A stretch of 64,000 nt of DNA, from positions 3,901,549-3,965,548 of the forward strand of contig VYZB01000023.1 in NCBI GenBank assembly GCA_013397455.1, read 5' to 3'. Both the position numbers and the translations under genes were made by a program. Positions 28,346 to 46,020 of this stretch are shown in pieces. Below the pieces are notes generated by a model. That model did not search any database. It was given only the letters and a program-made list of their open reading frames with translations, and was not told the origin of the DNA. The stretch comes from Crotophaga sulcirostris (lineage: Eukaryota > Chordata > Aves > Cuculiformes > Crotophagidae). Every line of letters begins with the position of its first letter. The stretch's first letter is position 1.

Positions 28346-31300
28346 ACTGATGAGTGCAAAACAAATGGGCAATGTCGCCTGCTGCACAGAAAAACCTAAA
28401 TCTAAATAGAAGATTCCTCAGAAGAGTGCCAGAAATTCTCTTACAGCCATTGTGGGGGTAACATAATCTGGATTGTAACATGGTTTGGACTGAGACACAG
28501 ACAGTATGCACAGTACCTGTTTTGAAGTACCATGGCATTAATATGCAGGAGTAGAGCCTGAACTGCAAATAATTCATCATGTGCAAATCTCTGGGCACAC
28601 CTCTCGCAATTGCCAGTGGTTCCTCTAAGTTCTTCCAGTTCCCTTGTCATCCGTAATGCCTACCTGCCTCATGTTTGCCACATTTTGAAAGACTGTGGAT
28701 AAAGATTTTATAACACAAGCTGTTCTGTATTGCAAGAGGCAGAGGAATTGTGCAGAAAGATTACTTTTACAAAATCTTTGCTTGTGTCAGATATAGGATA
28801 AGACTCTTCACCTTTTCGGAGAGCCAAGCAAAGTATTGTAATGTTGAATGGTTAACACCTGGCACCACCAGTGTGTCTGATAATTAAAGATGTTTTTCTG
28901 CCATAAACAAAAGTGAACTTTTATTGTGGGTTCATAGTCTAGCAACTGATCTGCCTAATACTTCAAGATTTGTTGCATATTGACTAAGGTATGTGTCTGA
29001 ACAGTTGATATTTACTGGGCTTGCTGAGAGAAGACTTCTGCCTCAGCACCACAAACAGCATTAGATGGTGTCACAGGCCCTGCTCAACAATCTAAGATCA
29101 AAACAAGCTTATCAAAACTAAATCTATTTGAAAATACCACCCTTAGAGTTTAGATGTGGAAATTTTTCCCACAGAGCAGGACAGTAAATAGCTGGACAAA
29201 CTGCACTTGGAGAGGGAGGAGGGAAATAGGACACTAAAAAGGACAATAACAGGCAACCATCTGTTTCTTTATATGTATTGCCACTGAAGGCAACAAAGGT
29301 AGCAGGCACTCTGTCCATCAGTGTATTTGTAATTCTTAGGTGCAAGAACTGATGTGCAAGTTTCTCCTTGCAGTCCATACGTAACTGGGTTTGGCTTTCT
29401 CCAGCTTGTCTGCAAATGCATTTTTTTCTGCCTGGTCTTTCAGTTCACTTGGAATAAGAAAAGCAGGAATGTGAAGAGATGTGCCTGAACACTCCTCCTC
29501 TGGTATTCTACAGTGGCTGTATCTCTGCAGGCATCAAACTGAGAGGAAAAATATTCATATCAGGGGAAATGGGGGTAGGGTTAGGGGAGTAGAAAAGTGA
29601 AGAGTGGACTGCTTCAGTAAAACTGCTAACCTTGAATTATGCAATTGGAAAAACAGCTCGTGCCAAAATACAATTCTAACGGAGTTCAGAGTACTGTCAG
29701 TGTTTGCCAAATACCCCAGCCAAAAGGATGTCTCAAAGAGGGGGAGGAGGGATCCGTTGCCATATGCCCAGCATTCACAGTATTCTGGAAGAACCATGGA
29801 GTCCTTTAGGAGCGAAGGCGTGTGCATGGTCTCAGGTGCACCCTGAATGTTGGTACCATGATCCAACCCAAGACAGGAGCAGCAAGGACAGAGGGGAATA
29901 GGCAAATATATTGGAATGTCTTTATTTCTCAAACCTTCCAAGGTTTTGCCTCACGTTTGTATAGTAGTGGGAGGAGTTCTGGCAAACATTATCAGGCTGT
30001 TCTACATATGTTTTGACTCTTCTTGTTTTATGTTTCTTCTATGAAAGAGACTGCAACCAAGTTCTTGTCATTTTTAGATCAATGTTTTGTTAAACTATGA
30101 CAGCTATCCATGATAGAGAGCCAAGTAACTTTTGCAGCTGACCACAAAACTGAGTTTGACTTGTGGTGCTTAGTCATTTTTTATATATTTTTTTTCTACA
30201 TGACACATTCCATGTGTGTATGTGTTTTTCATTGTTCTTTTAAATGTAATTAGAACACTGCTAGAAGCTGTGGTACAAAGCAGTCTTCTCCAGCAGATTA
30301 CTTTCTTTGATTAATTAAGTTTTAGAAACTTCTCATCACATTGTGGCTGTTTATGGAACCTCTCTGGTTATACTTTGAACAATTGGGCTGTTGTGGGATT
30401 GATTGCTCTCTAAAGTATTAAATTCTCTGTTTTGCCCATTATAATTTTAAATGATCCAGACAACAGAGATCTTGCTGCCCCTATGGAGAATCTCTCCTAC
30501 AATCTAATAGAAGTGACCATTAGGGTAGTTTTTTCCAGCCTCTGGTGAAGTTCTTCATAGAGGAAAATGATGTTTATAAGATGTCTTTTGGCCTTCTGAG
30601 GCCTAATCCAAAATTCAGAAATTCAGACAAAAGGGAATCACTTTTTCTTTAGCAAGAGATTCCTATGTTTCTCCTTGTGCAAGAACAGAAGCATTCCTTA
30701 CCATTTGTTTTCTATGTTTTTTACAGTCTGTTTTTTAGCAGGTTTCACTAGCAATTCTTTGCACCATTTCCCTGGGTCTGGACCAGCCTTGTCTGTTCGT
30801 TACAGCAGTATTGGTTCTAGGCTGCAATTGATGCCACTCACGCTTTGCTCATAGGATGAATAGCAATTTATTCCTTTGGGTTGTGGGGCAAATCTGAAAT
30901 GAAGGGATTATCACTCTGTTTATTTTCTTGTATCTTAAAAACCTGAAAGTACGTACGATTTCATCAGCCAAACACTCTTCCCCATTCCTTTCTCTACCCA
31001 GCAAGACAGTTTGATGTGGAGCTTGGTCTGATGGTAAAATAGGTTTAAGGCATGATCCAGCATAGTGTGCAGGAATCTACCACAGCCTCCTGAGTTCTGG
31101 TGCTGTGTCACAACTGTTTTCTTAAAGTGTGCTGCTGAACCCAACTTGCATGTATTCCACTTGTTGTCACTGGATGGTACCACAACTTGCTGCAGTTTAC
31201 CCAGCTAATCCAAGACACTGGAGTGGTAGCAGTTTTCAGAATGTGTGATTTACTTTTGAATTAAGTTAGTGGTGATAAATAGATGGTTTTTTTCTAGAAA

Positions 31301-34269
31301 TTTGAAAGTGTTTTGGGTCTCTTGTCTGAAGTTCTTAAATAGGTTCTGTGAGAGGAGGCTGGGTTAGCGATGTCAGCAGGTTGCCAGTCTATTTGGGGTC
31401 AGGGAAGAAAAGATTTTTATTTGTTTTCATTTGTTTCTTTGGAACTTCCATAGATATTTCTCCATCAGCTTAAGGAAAGGTGGGAAAGGAAAAGAGGTGC
31501 TTCCATCGAACAAAAAGCAGGGAGTCATCAGCTGAATACTTTCAAGCAAAACACCGGAATGCCACTTAGCCCCCTTTGAATATCTTGTAATGGTACAAGC
31601 ATTTCTGTTCATCAGGTTTGGGGATCAGCTGCCATGTGTTTAATGGGAAGAGTGTAGAACAAGAAATTGGAACACTACTTACATATGGTCAGACTCTTGC
31701 ATCCTGCCAGGGTGTCGCTGATCTCTTTCTGCTCTCCTAATGCTGTTGCAGAGGCTTAGGAAAGAGCAGGCCTCAGACTTACTCTTGCCTGAGTACTTTT
31801 TAAGCTTTAATATGTTAACACAGAAAAGTACAGCTGGCTGTTTTGACATCTTCTGCCACCATATTGTTGCTGATTGAATTATATCATCATTCTCTGTGTC
31901 TAAGTAGCAGGAAGTAAATTCTCACGATATTGAAAGTGTGGTCTCCACACCGACCCACCAGAGAGCCACCTCCAAGCGCTGGGGCTGAGCAGCCCAGGAG
32001 CTCAGCACTCATCTGGCATTCCTTCATAGCCCCTCTTTGCTCTCTCACTTCATCTAATGTGACTGTACCTCAAAATGCAAAACTTTGCCCAAGATGGATA
32101 GTGGCAGAGCATCTGTAGGCTTATTAAGTCAGACTCTGATAAACGAGCCATACCCAGTGTGTACCTTGCAGACAGCATGCCAGAGTATTCGCTGACCTTA
32201 AGACTCAATCAGATCATGTCGGCAGAGTGTGGTTCTGAATGTAACTGCCTCCGACTTCAACAGCTGCGTTTACTGCATAAAGAAAAAGCTGTTAAGCCTG
32301 TGCCCTTTGCGCTTTCAGCTCTGTTTCTCTAAGAGGTTTATACATGATTCAAGAAAAGTCTGCAACAGAATAACTCCCCTCCCCCATAATATACCCAACA
32401 AGAGGAGGTATTATTTTATATTTTACGTTGCTGGCAACATTTTTAAATGATTAATGACATAAAAATTTTTGAACTTTATCATTATGAAATCAACTTGCAT
32501 TATAATAGATAATATGTATATAGATAATATAGAATATAATTGATAAATAACTTTTTTTTGAGGAAAAACTGTTAACTTGCATTATATATTTGAGTTCTGT
32601 TTGGAAGAGATACAAAGTTGACTTAATCCTGACCTTCTGCCTGCTGATGGGCTGCTTTGGAAATGAGACCTGAGTTAAAACTGGTAGATCAAAGAGTTCA
32701 GTAAAGCTACAAACGTGAATAGTTCAGGTGCTTATTCGAAGCTTCTCCTAGCTTTTCTGGATCTGTTGTGCCTGGAAGTGTTACAGAAACAATTTTGCTT
32801 GTGGTGGACTGACTGCTGCATGAGCTTTTCCTGCTAAAAACAAGAGGTTAACTCATTTTGCATGCTTTCAATGGTGCTGTGTCTGGTTATAGACAGAGCA
32901 CCAGGAGTGTGAAAGGGATCCACGATGAAAATGAATGTGAGGAGTAGAAAAGTTAACCTCATGTTCCCTAAACTGTGCAAGCATACAAAGTTGAGCAGAT
33001 TAACCTCATTTCTAACTCTTTCAAGAAAATCTGTGTGAAATTACTTACATGAATTTGAAGTATTCTTTGAATTGCAGATGCAGGGACGTCACATTGCAGG
33101 AAGCATTTCTGTATACAGCATACAATATGCTATAATACAACCCAGTGACATTATCAGGCTACACAGAATAGTTGTAAAAGTCTCCAGTTGCCTTGTGAAA
33201 TCTGAAAGTTTTTTTACTTTGTTGATCTTCTTCAGTCGTCAGGAGTGGAACAGAGCAACAAAACAGCAATCTTTCTTTCAGGAAGAAGCTCAAAAGAGTT
33301 TTTTCGACTGGAGCCACTTTATTATCATTCCGTATTGTGTCATTTTCTTAGTTTTGCAAAAGGCACAGTGCCTAACATTTTGAAATGTTAGCATTGCCTT
33401 CCTGAAGGATTTATTTTTAAGCATATGATTGTCAGGAAGATAGAATGTTTATGAGTAAAATTCATTGGGAAAACAAAAACAGTTGGAAAATGGAGCACCT
33501 TTGTATTTGTAAAGTCAAACAATTGAGGGGGAAGCGAGGTGTTTTGAAGAGAACATTGAAATTGATGGCCCTGGCACGTTGTTCTGGCAATGTCTTTAGA
33601 CACCACTGCAGCCTGACAGATTAATTGGCAGCACGCACTAGCCTGTTGCAATCCAGGGTTCACAGATAGTTCTGACTGGATTAATGACGAACAGGGTGTT
33701 AGTAGAGTTGGGCAAAACAGTCTGGACAAGGACACAAACTGCTGCCCAAGTATCATGCTTAATTCAGCCTGACCCTTTCCAAAGGCCTGAATAAGTTGGA
33801 TCTACAGGGTTTGGGTTGTAGGGTTCTTTTTTTTCCCGTATGGGCAGTTTCCTAAAATATTGCCTTTGAAAAAGAGAAAGGGCAAAGTCGCTTATGACTC
33901 TGCACTTTGCTTGTAGGCTGCAAATAGAGTAAAACAATAAATATATTGCAAAAGAGTGTGTATCATCTAAACGTTCAGTCCAGCTTTGCAGTCCCAGGGA
34001 CATAGAGAGTTGAAGTATTCTTCAGATGCACAGCCAATTTTGTCATGCCTAACTAAACCGATATTTTCAACACTATGAAGTCTGCTCCTCAGTAGCTAAT
34101 AAGCATGTTTTAAAAAGGACTTGGTAGAGTCTGCAACCATATCCCTTCCAGAAAAAATATTGTTACATGTTCTTAAATACCTGCCTCAGTAAACAGTTGT
34201 GAGTGCATCGTTATCCAGCTTCCTCATCATCTTCTAAATTACCAATGAACTTTGCAGTTACAATGTTAA

Positions 34270-34312
34270 TTATTTTATTGTATTATATTGTATTATTGTA
34301 TTGTATTATAAT
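34270..34312. repeat. ATTGT/ATTAT-rich microsatellite array
   Basis: Low-complexity run built from TATTGTATTA units, with four ATTGT copies, ending about 36 bp before the next exon. ATTGT is the reverse complement of ACAAT, the SOX core, but simple repeat expansion explains the array equally well. Confidence 0.85.
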
Positions 34313-34348
34313 TATCCTGATCCAAATCCTGTCATCTTTCCCATATAG

Positions 34349-34457
34349 GACAAAACAACACTGGAGACCCTGACTCAGCAACTGGCAGTAAAACAGAGTG
34401 AAGACGGGAAGTTTAGCCATGCAATGATGGATTTCAACATGAGTGGAGATTCTGACG
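34349..34457 (+). CDS. SOX5: SOX5 exon: linker between coiled coil and HMG box
   Basis: 109 nt, phase 0 at its start, one base over at its end. It encodes [20 protein letters not shown] then [16 protein letters not shown]. The first part is polar and likely helical; FSHAMMDF is conserved in SOX5 as I recall it, while SOX6 diverges here, so this exon helps separate the paralogues. No catalytic or binding function is assigned to this segment. Borders: CATATAG before (a short polypyrimidine stretch TTTCCCATATAG), GTTAGT after, a slightly non-consensus donor. The upstream side carries an ATTGT microsatellite close to where the branch point should lie. Confidence 0.95.
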
Positions 34458-35558
<1,101 letters not shown>

Positions 35559-36519
35559 TAGAGCTGAGCACATGGCACAACAGAATTACTGTCTCTAGGA
35601 CATTTATTTTGCTACTTAATGACCGCACCAAGGACAACGGTAATACAATTTTGTACCATGCTACCCAGCAGTATGTGTTAACCATAACCTGAAATGTTCT
35701 TGTGTCTTTGTAATTACTGAGATTGTGGTGACGGTTTTCGTGTGAAAACATGAACTGAAAAAAACAAAAACAGGTCATTTCATTAGGCTGTTGAACAAGC
35801 ACAAAATGACTGCTATCATTTAGTTGCCCACATATTTCATCTGACTCGATTCTATGGGGTAGCACACCACAGTATTTGATTTGTGCCCATAGCACTTTGT
35901 ATTCAAATCAATGGCCATAGGGAAAAGATCCTAAAATGCATCCTTTTATTTTATACACTGGCAGTTTTAAAGGATTTTTATTATGTTCCTGTTATATTAA
36001 ATTTCCCTTTAGTACATGATCTCTATCTCAAGCTGCTTTTATTTTAAATATTCTGAAAAGAATGCCGAAATAAAAAAAAGAAACATCAGAACTAATTCAG
36101 GTATCCTCTGCTCTTCACATCCCAAGCAATATTTATCATGAACATCAATTTCATGCCACAATTTTCCAACTTTTCACTCCCTGCTCAAATTCCCTTTACT
36201 ACATTCTGTCCTGAGTTATTACTCTATGATGTCCTGAATGATATCAAGGGTGAATAATGAGGATCTCTGTGGCCAATGAGTTACCCTTCTGCAGAAAAAA
36301 CAAGAGAAGATTCTGTGACCAAATCAGAGATGTTGAATTTTTATTGATAAAGACTGTGTTGCAGGTCCTAAGCTTCCCTCAGGCCAGGGGTAAAAGCTTA
36401 AGCAGGGAACATGTTTACTCATGCTGTAGGTCTCATTGGTTTTGTAGACAACTTGAGAGATGTTGTGCAATTGTAATGGCACCATTAACCAGCTGCAGGA
36501 CTGGTAAATATGCTGAGTT

Positions 36520-36800
36520 TAGACTGGTCAGAGGTTTGAAGTTTAGTTTGATTAGAGCGGTTTTATGAAAACTCAGCAGGGGGCAAGTGGAAATGAGAGA
36601 AATTGGTCAGAGAGGCAGAATGTATTGGCTGTGGGTTGCGGATGTGATGATATTAACTCATGATTAAAAGGGTGGTACGAGATGATTAGATTAGTTATAG
36701 GAACAGGATTAGAAGGCTAAATTGGTTATGTTGATGATAAAATAACCTTATACTGGTTAAAAAGGATTATACTGGTCAGAGGTGTATGATGTGATTAGAC
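36520..36800 (+). repeat. degenerate local repeat cluster (TGGTCAGAG / GATTAGA)
   Basis: TGGTCAGAG occurs three times (36525, about 36604, 36773). The pair ACTGGTCAGAGGT followed by GATTAGA occurs twice, at 36523-36556 and 36771-36799, with further GATTAGA or GATTAGT copies between. I do not recognise a named family; it may be a decayed tandem repeat. Confidence 0.5.
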
Positions 36801-39317
36801 TGAGGGACAGGGCAGTAATAGTTTTGGTCTGTTTCTAAATTGAGAGTAGACCTGGTTAAACCTGTTTTTAAATAATCAGCTTCAGAAATCTACAAGATTA
36901 TTCTGAATGGCCCTTTTCATATAGAAAGTACAAAGAGAGCTTGATGTTTTCCCTCTTAACTGATTGTTTTGGATAACAACCTCCGACAGCACGCTGCTAA
37001 TTCATTCTGCTTAAAACAGGCGCTTGAGCTGGGCTGACATTTTACGCAGTCTCTGGGGATCCTGGTTGACATTTTAAAGGGCTTCTAAGCATTTTATAAT
37101 ACCCTAAAATCTGGTTTTAATAAGCCATTCTGCTGAAATTGTTAACATAAGGAATCACCTTTTACTATTTGGCGCTAGATCAGGGAGATATGGGGACATC
37201 TTTTTCTGATTAGATATACAGTAGTTGGAGTAAAATGTGCAAATTCATTACAGATCCTGTTGAGGTGACAGACAGTATAGCTGACTCCAAACTCTTTCTG
37301 TTTTGCTGCCAGATATGGGGAAAAGCAAGGTCTGAAACAGAAAGAGATGATATTTCTATTTCTTTCCAGCATCACATTTAATTTTTTTATTCCACCTATG
37401 CAATGGAGAGGGATGTCCTGATGTGGTCTTTCTTGACAGAAATGTTACAAAGGTCTTCCCTCAATTGCAAAAGGCCAGTCTTTTGAAGTCAGCAGGGAGC
37501 TCTCTGTTAACTGGCGTAGGGTGAGCAACGAGAAGCTTACAGTTCAGCCATGTGTTAGGGTCTCTTTATTAGAAAGCCACAAATTTTCCTCACCATTTTT
37601 TTAGCAGCGCTGCTACACATTGAGGTCAGAGAGCTCATTGTCACCGGGAGTAGTTTAGATGGAGTCATCACCGATTGAGGGTCATTTTTATAATAAAATG
37701 AGAGGAGGTGCCCTTCCCGGCACTAGAATTCTCTAGGGATTATGTTTGACACTGTGGTATTATGTTTTGAGCATAAAAATTAGATACATGGATTTGTCAC
37801 TAAATTCATCTGTGCATACGTTTGTCATCCATCTGTTCATTGCAACTTAAATTTGCGGATAATGATTTTTTTTTTTAGTAAATTGTTAAAAAAGTGCTAA
37901 AATGGGTCTGCTGGACCCTATCAATTTAATAATGCATTGTTTAGATATTTTTGTAAATATTTTAATTAGTTTCACTTAGAAATCTACATTAAGAGACCAG
38001 GAAAACATGAGTTCAGATACTACCTTCAGAAATTCTCTCATGGCTATGTATGTGTGTGAATACAGACCTACACACATACCTGTACACTGTACAAGTGTTC
38101 GTGTATCTATGTTTTAAACTTAAAATCAGCCTGATTCAGATACTCAGATTAAAAACATCAGCTAATGTTAGTCTTTTGCCTAGTGTTAGGCAATATGACA
38201 AACAACTGAAAATTCTTTTCAGAGAAACTTGGCTTAAAATCAGCAGTAAGCAGAGCTCCTAACTCTACCTACAAGTACCTACAAGTACCAAAGCACACAC
38301 AGGGGCATCTCTTTTCTGCCCTGGACTCAAAATCGTTGGCCATGTATAGCCATCCTCACAGTCCTTGTGTGGGCACGGCTCTAACTGCTGTAGCTCACTT
38401 TGGGGGTAGGAGCCATGTTTGGTGCTGGAAACTTTTAGAATTTCTCATTTATTTTCTAAATACCTTAGCCACCAGATCAGGGAGAATTATGCGAGAATCC
38501 TGATGTCATTATGTATGCAACCAGGGAAGGGAACGGTTTCTTGTTTTCATAGTCGAGGAGAAAAACCTCCATACTTGACCCACTCAAAGCTATCTAACAC
38601 AGATGGTGAGCAGAAAGCTCACCCAAGAGTGTAAATCTTATCTTAAAAAGAAAGATTTTTCAAGATTCTTCAATCGCACCTTGTTTGTGCTTGGGCTTGG
38701 CACTGTGCATAGGTACCTATGCCTATCTGTGCGTGTTTATAGACACATAAAAGAATGGCAGATAAAGCTATTACAAATATATTTTGTCCAAATACAGGGT
38801 ATTTTTAACCAGTTTTAGTATGTTGATTCGTAGCTCATTCATAGCTTAGCCTGCCTGTGCATGCAGATTCAAAGATCAGAGTTATATATTGTTCAGACTT
38901 TCAAAATTTCAGATTAAGACCAATCAGAGAGCTGGTTGGATTCTGTATGTAACTAAGAAAATAAGTGAAAATGATAAAACGTAACAGGTGAGGTTTTTTC
39001 ATCAGCAAATGTGCCTTTCTTAAAAAAAAAAAATTGTTTTGATAGCATTGTTTGTTTAATTATTTATGATACTTCAAAACATACTACTGATTTATATTTA
39101 GTATATTTTGTAAAAATGGTAAGGTCATACTAAGAGGAGGTATCACTGCAGAAGGCAGCTATTAAAAATTTGCTAGGAAGAGAGGTGAGACTGCCAGGAT
39201 TTTTGTTGGATTGAGTTTGCAGCTTAGTAAGGAAAAACATAACAAATTACATTTATGTGTAAATATTGTATGTGTAACTGTATGCACAAATATTATGCAT
39301 GAAAATTTCCATTTTTA

Positions 39318-39410
39318 TGGCCCTGATCCTGCAAAGACTTACATGTTTGCCTAACTTCACCCACTATTTACAGATCTTTTCACATGAGGGGGTAGGAATC
39401 TACCTGCCCA
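39318..39410 (+). repeat. old sauropsid interspersed repeat relic
   Basis: GGCCCTGATCCTGCAAAGAC, TTACATGTTTGCCTAACTTC and ACCCA resemble a repeat that I remember as abundant in turtle and crocodilian genomes (GGCCTGATCCTGCAAA, CTTACGCACGTGCTTAAC). Only one arm is evident. The family name is uncertain. Confidence 0.45.
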
Positions 39411-41781
39411 GATCTGACTTTAGGACTGCAGCAAGTGAGCTAGCACAGCAAAAGAGGAATTGTGCTGGGATAGAACATTTTCATGGCAATTTTGCAGAAC
39501 TGATTTTAATTTCTACCTTTCTGTCTGTACATCTGTCTCATAATGTATCCAACTTCCTATATTGCAGGTCCCCTCTCAACATGTAAAGCAAACATCGAGA
39601 TTTCTTTAGACTGAGGTGTTCAACTTTATTATTCATAAATAAAAACTGATTGATCAGCAGGAACTGGGGCTGGGGCTGTTTTCTAAGACTATGGCAGGTC
39701 TGTGATGAGAAGACTCTAGATTTAGACTAATTTTATGATTTTCTTCATATACTAAAATGCCAGCGTGCCAGTGTCTGCAAGGTAGAATTTCAAAGTAGAC
39801 CTGTATCTAGGCGTCTTTAGTAGAGCTTATATGCTTTACCCTGAATTCTTAACATCATTCAGTACAGGCCCTCTCTATGTTTCCATCTTACAAGGTTTTT
39901 GTAGATGTTATATGTTTTGGCAGCCTCTGCACGTTTATCACTGTGTCATTTAGCCTAAAATCTAGGAGGTACTATGTGTGGAAAGCTGGTGTCACTTTTT
40001 CTAGCCACTTTCTTTGCCAGAAAAAGCTTGGAATAATTTCTCTGCAGGAGACAAAGCTGCTGACCAGGATTCTGACCGCAGAACTTTGCTGCCCTGTGTA
40101 ACACAGAGCCCTGCCGCAGACACTACCTCTATATGACATATGAAGTGCCATGCAGGAGTTTTAATGCAAATCCTAGAAACCATCTAGTCATGCTAATATG
40201 GTGCTGCACCTAAGCTAAAAACAACGTAAATAAACTGTTTCACATTCTGGAACTAGCTGGAGGATCTCTGCATGTCACATGTTGAAAAATGATGGTTTTG
40301 ACTCCAAGTAATATTTGCTAAAAAAGGGATGTCCATAGCTCCTCTTCAGAAGAGAAACATCATTATTTAGAAATTTGTTATCTCTAGGTGTCAGGTCAGG
40401 CTCTTCCAGCCTGTTAACCCTTCACTCCAGAAGTCCAAACCACAGCTTGGAATAAAGATTCGAAGAGCAATGGGGAAAATGGTGTCAATAATCAGAATGG
40501 GTCTTTCTAGATGGAACCAAACTATTTTCTTTCCTGGGAAGGGATAACTGCACTTTCTATATTGCAAGTCTTAGGGACACAGTGAGCTAAGACCAGCCTG
40601 AGTAATAGCATGAGCTAAGTACAGTATGAGTAACCATAAAAAATGAAGAAGAAGAGGAAGTCAAGTGTGACATACGACATTATGAACCCATTACATTGAG
40701 AAACTATTCAAACTTTTTTTCCAATGGGAAAATAAAATGTTTTCCAATAAAGTTTTCCTTCTAATTCACGTGTTTCACAGCTTGGACCATTCCTGTTATT
40801 TGAAATGTATCTTACCCTGAAGCGCTTCAATAGTTCATGGAAAAATAAAATAGGATAACTAATTCAAGAAATTCTACTTTCTGCTAGAAGTTTATAAATT
40901 TCAGGGGATGTTTGAAAACAATTGTAAAGTCTTCATTATTTCCCTAGCTCAAATATCCACACTAACACAGGCAGTGTCTGAAACAAGGCTAACAGCAATG
41001 AAGCTGTAGTGCAGCTCCATGGAGAGGTGTGCCAGTATCCCAGTGCTCTTCCCTTCATGAGACATACTAAATTCTTTTTAAGTTGGAGCTGGCAGTGTTC
41101 ACCAGGGCTTTGGTTGGAGTTAAAACCCCACTGAGACATATGGGATAGTTTATAGCTTTTAGAGGCATTGCTTCAGGGTCTTTGCAGGCTTGTGTACCCA
41201 GCAGCATAGCATTTACGATCAGTTCATATTCTGCTTCTCACAAACCTGGAAGCTAGAAAGATATAATATTTATCATGAAAGACTAAGCTGTAGACACGTT
41301 CATATTCAGAGTTTATGCCTTGATCCAGCAGCGGTGGTGCACAGTGACTAGATTTCAGCACATAGGACCGGTGCCTCCTCTAGAACAGGAGACGAAAACA
41401 GGCCCATGGCGAAAGGAAAGTGGAGGGTATGTAGCAGAGCACACTGTCTATCTAAGGTGTCTTTGACCATTCCACTAAAATGCCCTGCCTTGCTTTCTAA
41501 AACAAAGTGACAGGTATTGCTCATTATCAGGATGATGGTTTTAATTCCCATCAGAATGGCATTATAATTTCGATAAGTTTCAGTAAAATACTGAGTTAAA
41601 ACTTCTAGTATCGTCTCTCTCTGCCACTTGGCTATACCCAAGAGGTTTACTAGTCAAATACAAGCAAGACCTGACCCCTGTCTAGAAGCTTTGACCAAAG
41701 CGATATGACCATAGGTATCTTGTTCTGGATGACCTACTTGTTTCTCTGCCTTTCAGCCTTTCAGTGTTTGTGGATGAGTAG

Positions 41782-45667
<3,886 letters not shown>

Positions 45668-45722
45668 TCAGGGTCCAAATATCTTGTGACCTACAGGACT
45701 TCAAGGAGAAAAGAAAAAAATA

Positions 45723-45728
45723 AATAAA
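45723..45728 (+). terminator. poly(A) signal, very proximal
   Basis: AATAAA 56 nt past the stop, inside an A-rich run. It would give a minimal UTR. The downstream region is not clearly T/G-rich, so use is doubtful. Confidence 0.3.
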
Positions 45729-46014
45729 GCCCCATCTGGTTTATTCTTGCCAGTGGCCAAGCACATTAACTTTCTCATACACTGACTGTTACTTTAACTG
45801 TTAGTCTTAACTAGTTGGGACATCAGCTGACTAATAGACATCAGCCTGCATCAGAAGAAAAAAGGCTCAGAAGAAAGGAAACAAAGACAACGACGATGAC
45901 AACAACAACAGAATGATATAAGCTATGGGTAAAATAATGCCAGTAATTCAGCTGCTATACCCAAGCACTGAAGTCTTACCCGTCGACCTTTTATTATTAT
46001 TATGTTTTTTTTCA

Positions 46015-46020
46015 AATAAA
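46015..46020 (+). terminator. poly(A) signal, proximal candidate
   Basis: AATAAA followed within 10-25 nt by TGGCTGTTTGTTCTACAATG, a good T/G-rich downstream element. It would give a UTR of about 370 nt. Confidence 0.5.

Noticed and set aside
29555..29941. 128-codon open frame on the - strand overlapping smaller + frames
   Set aside because: Open on both strands in several frames at once, no motif and no family match, so it is probably a stop-poor stretch rather than a gene.
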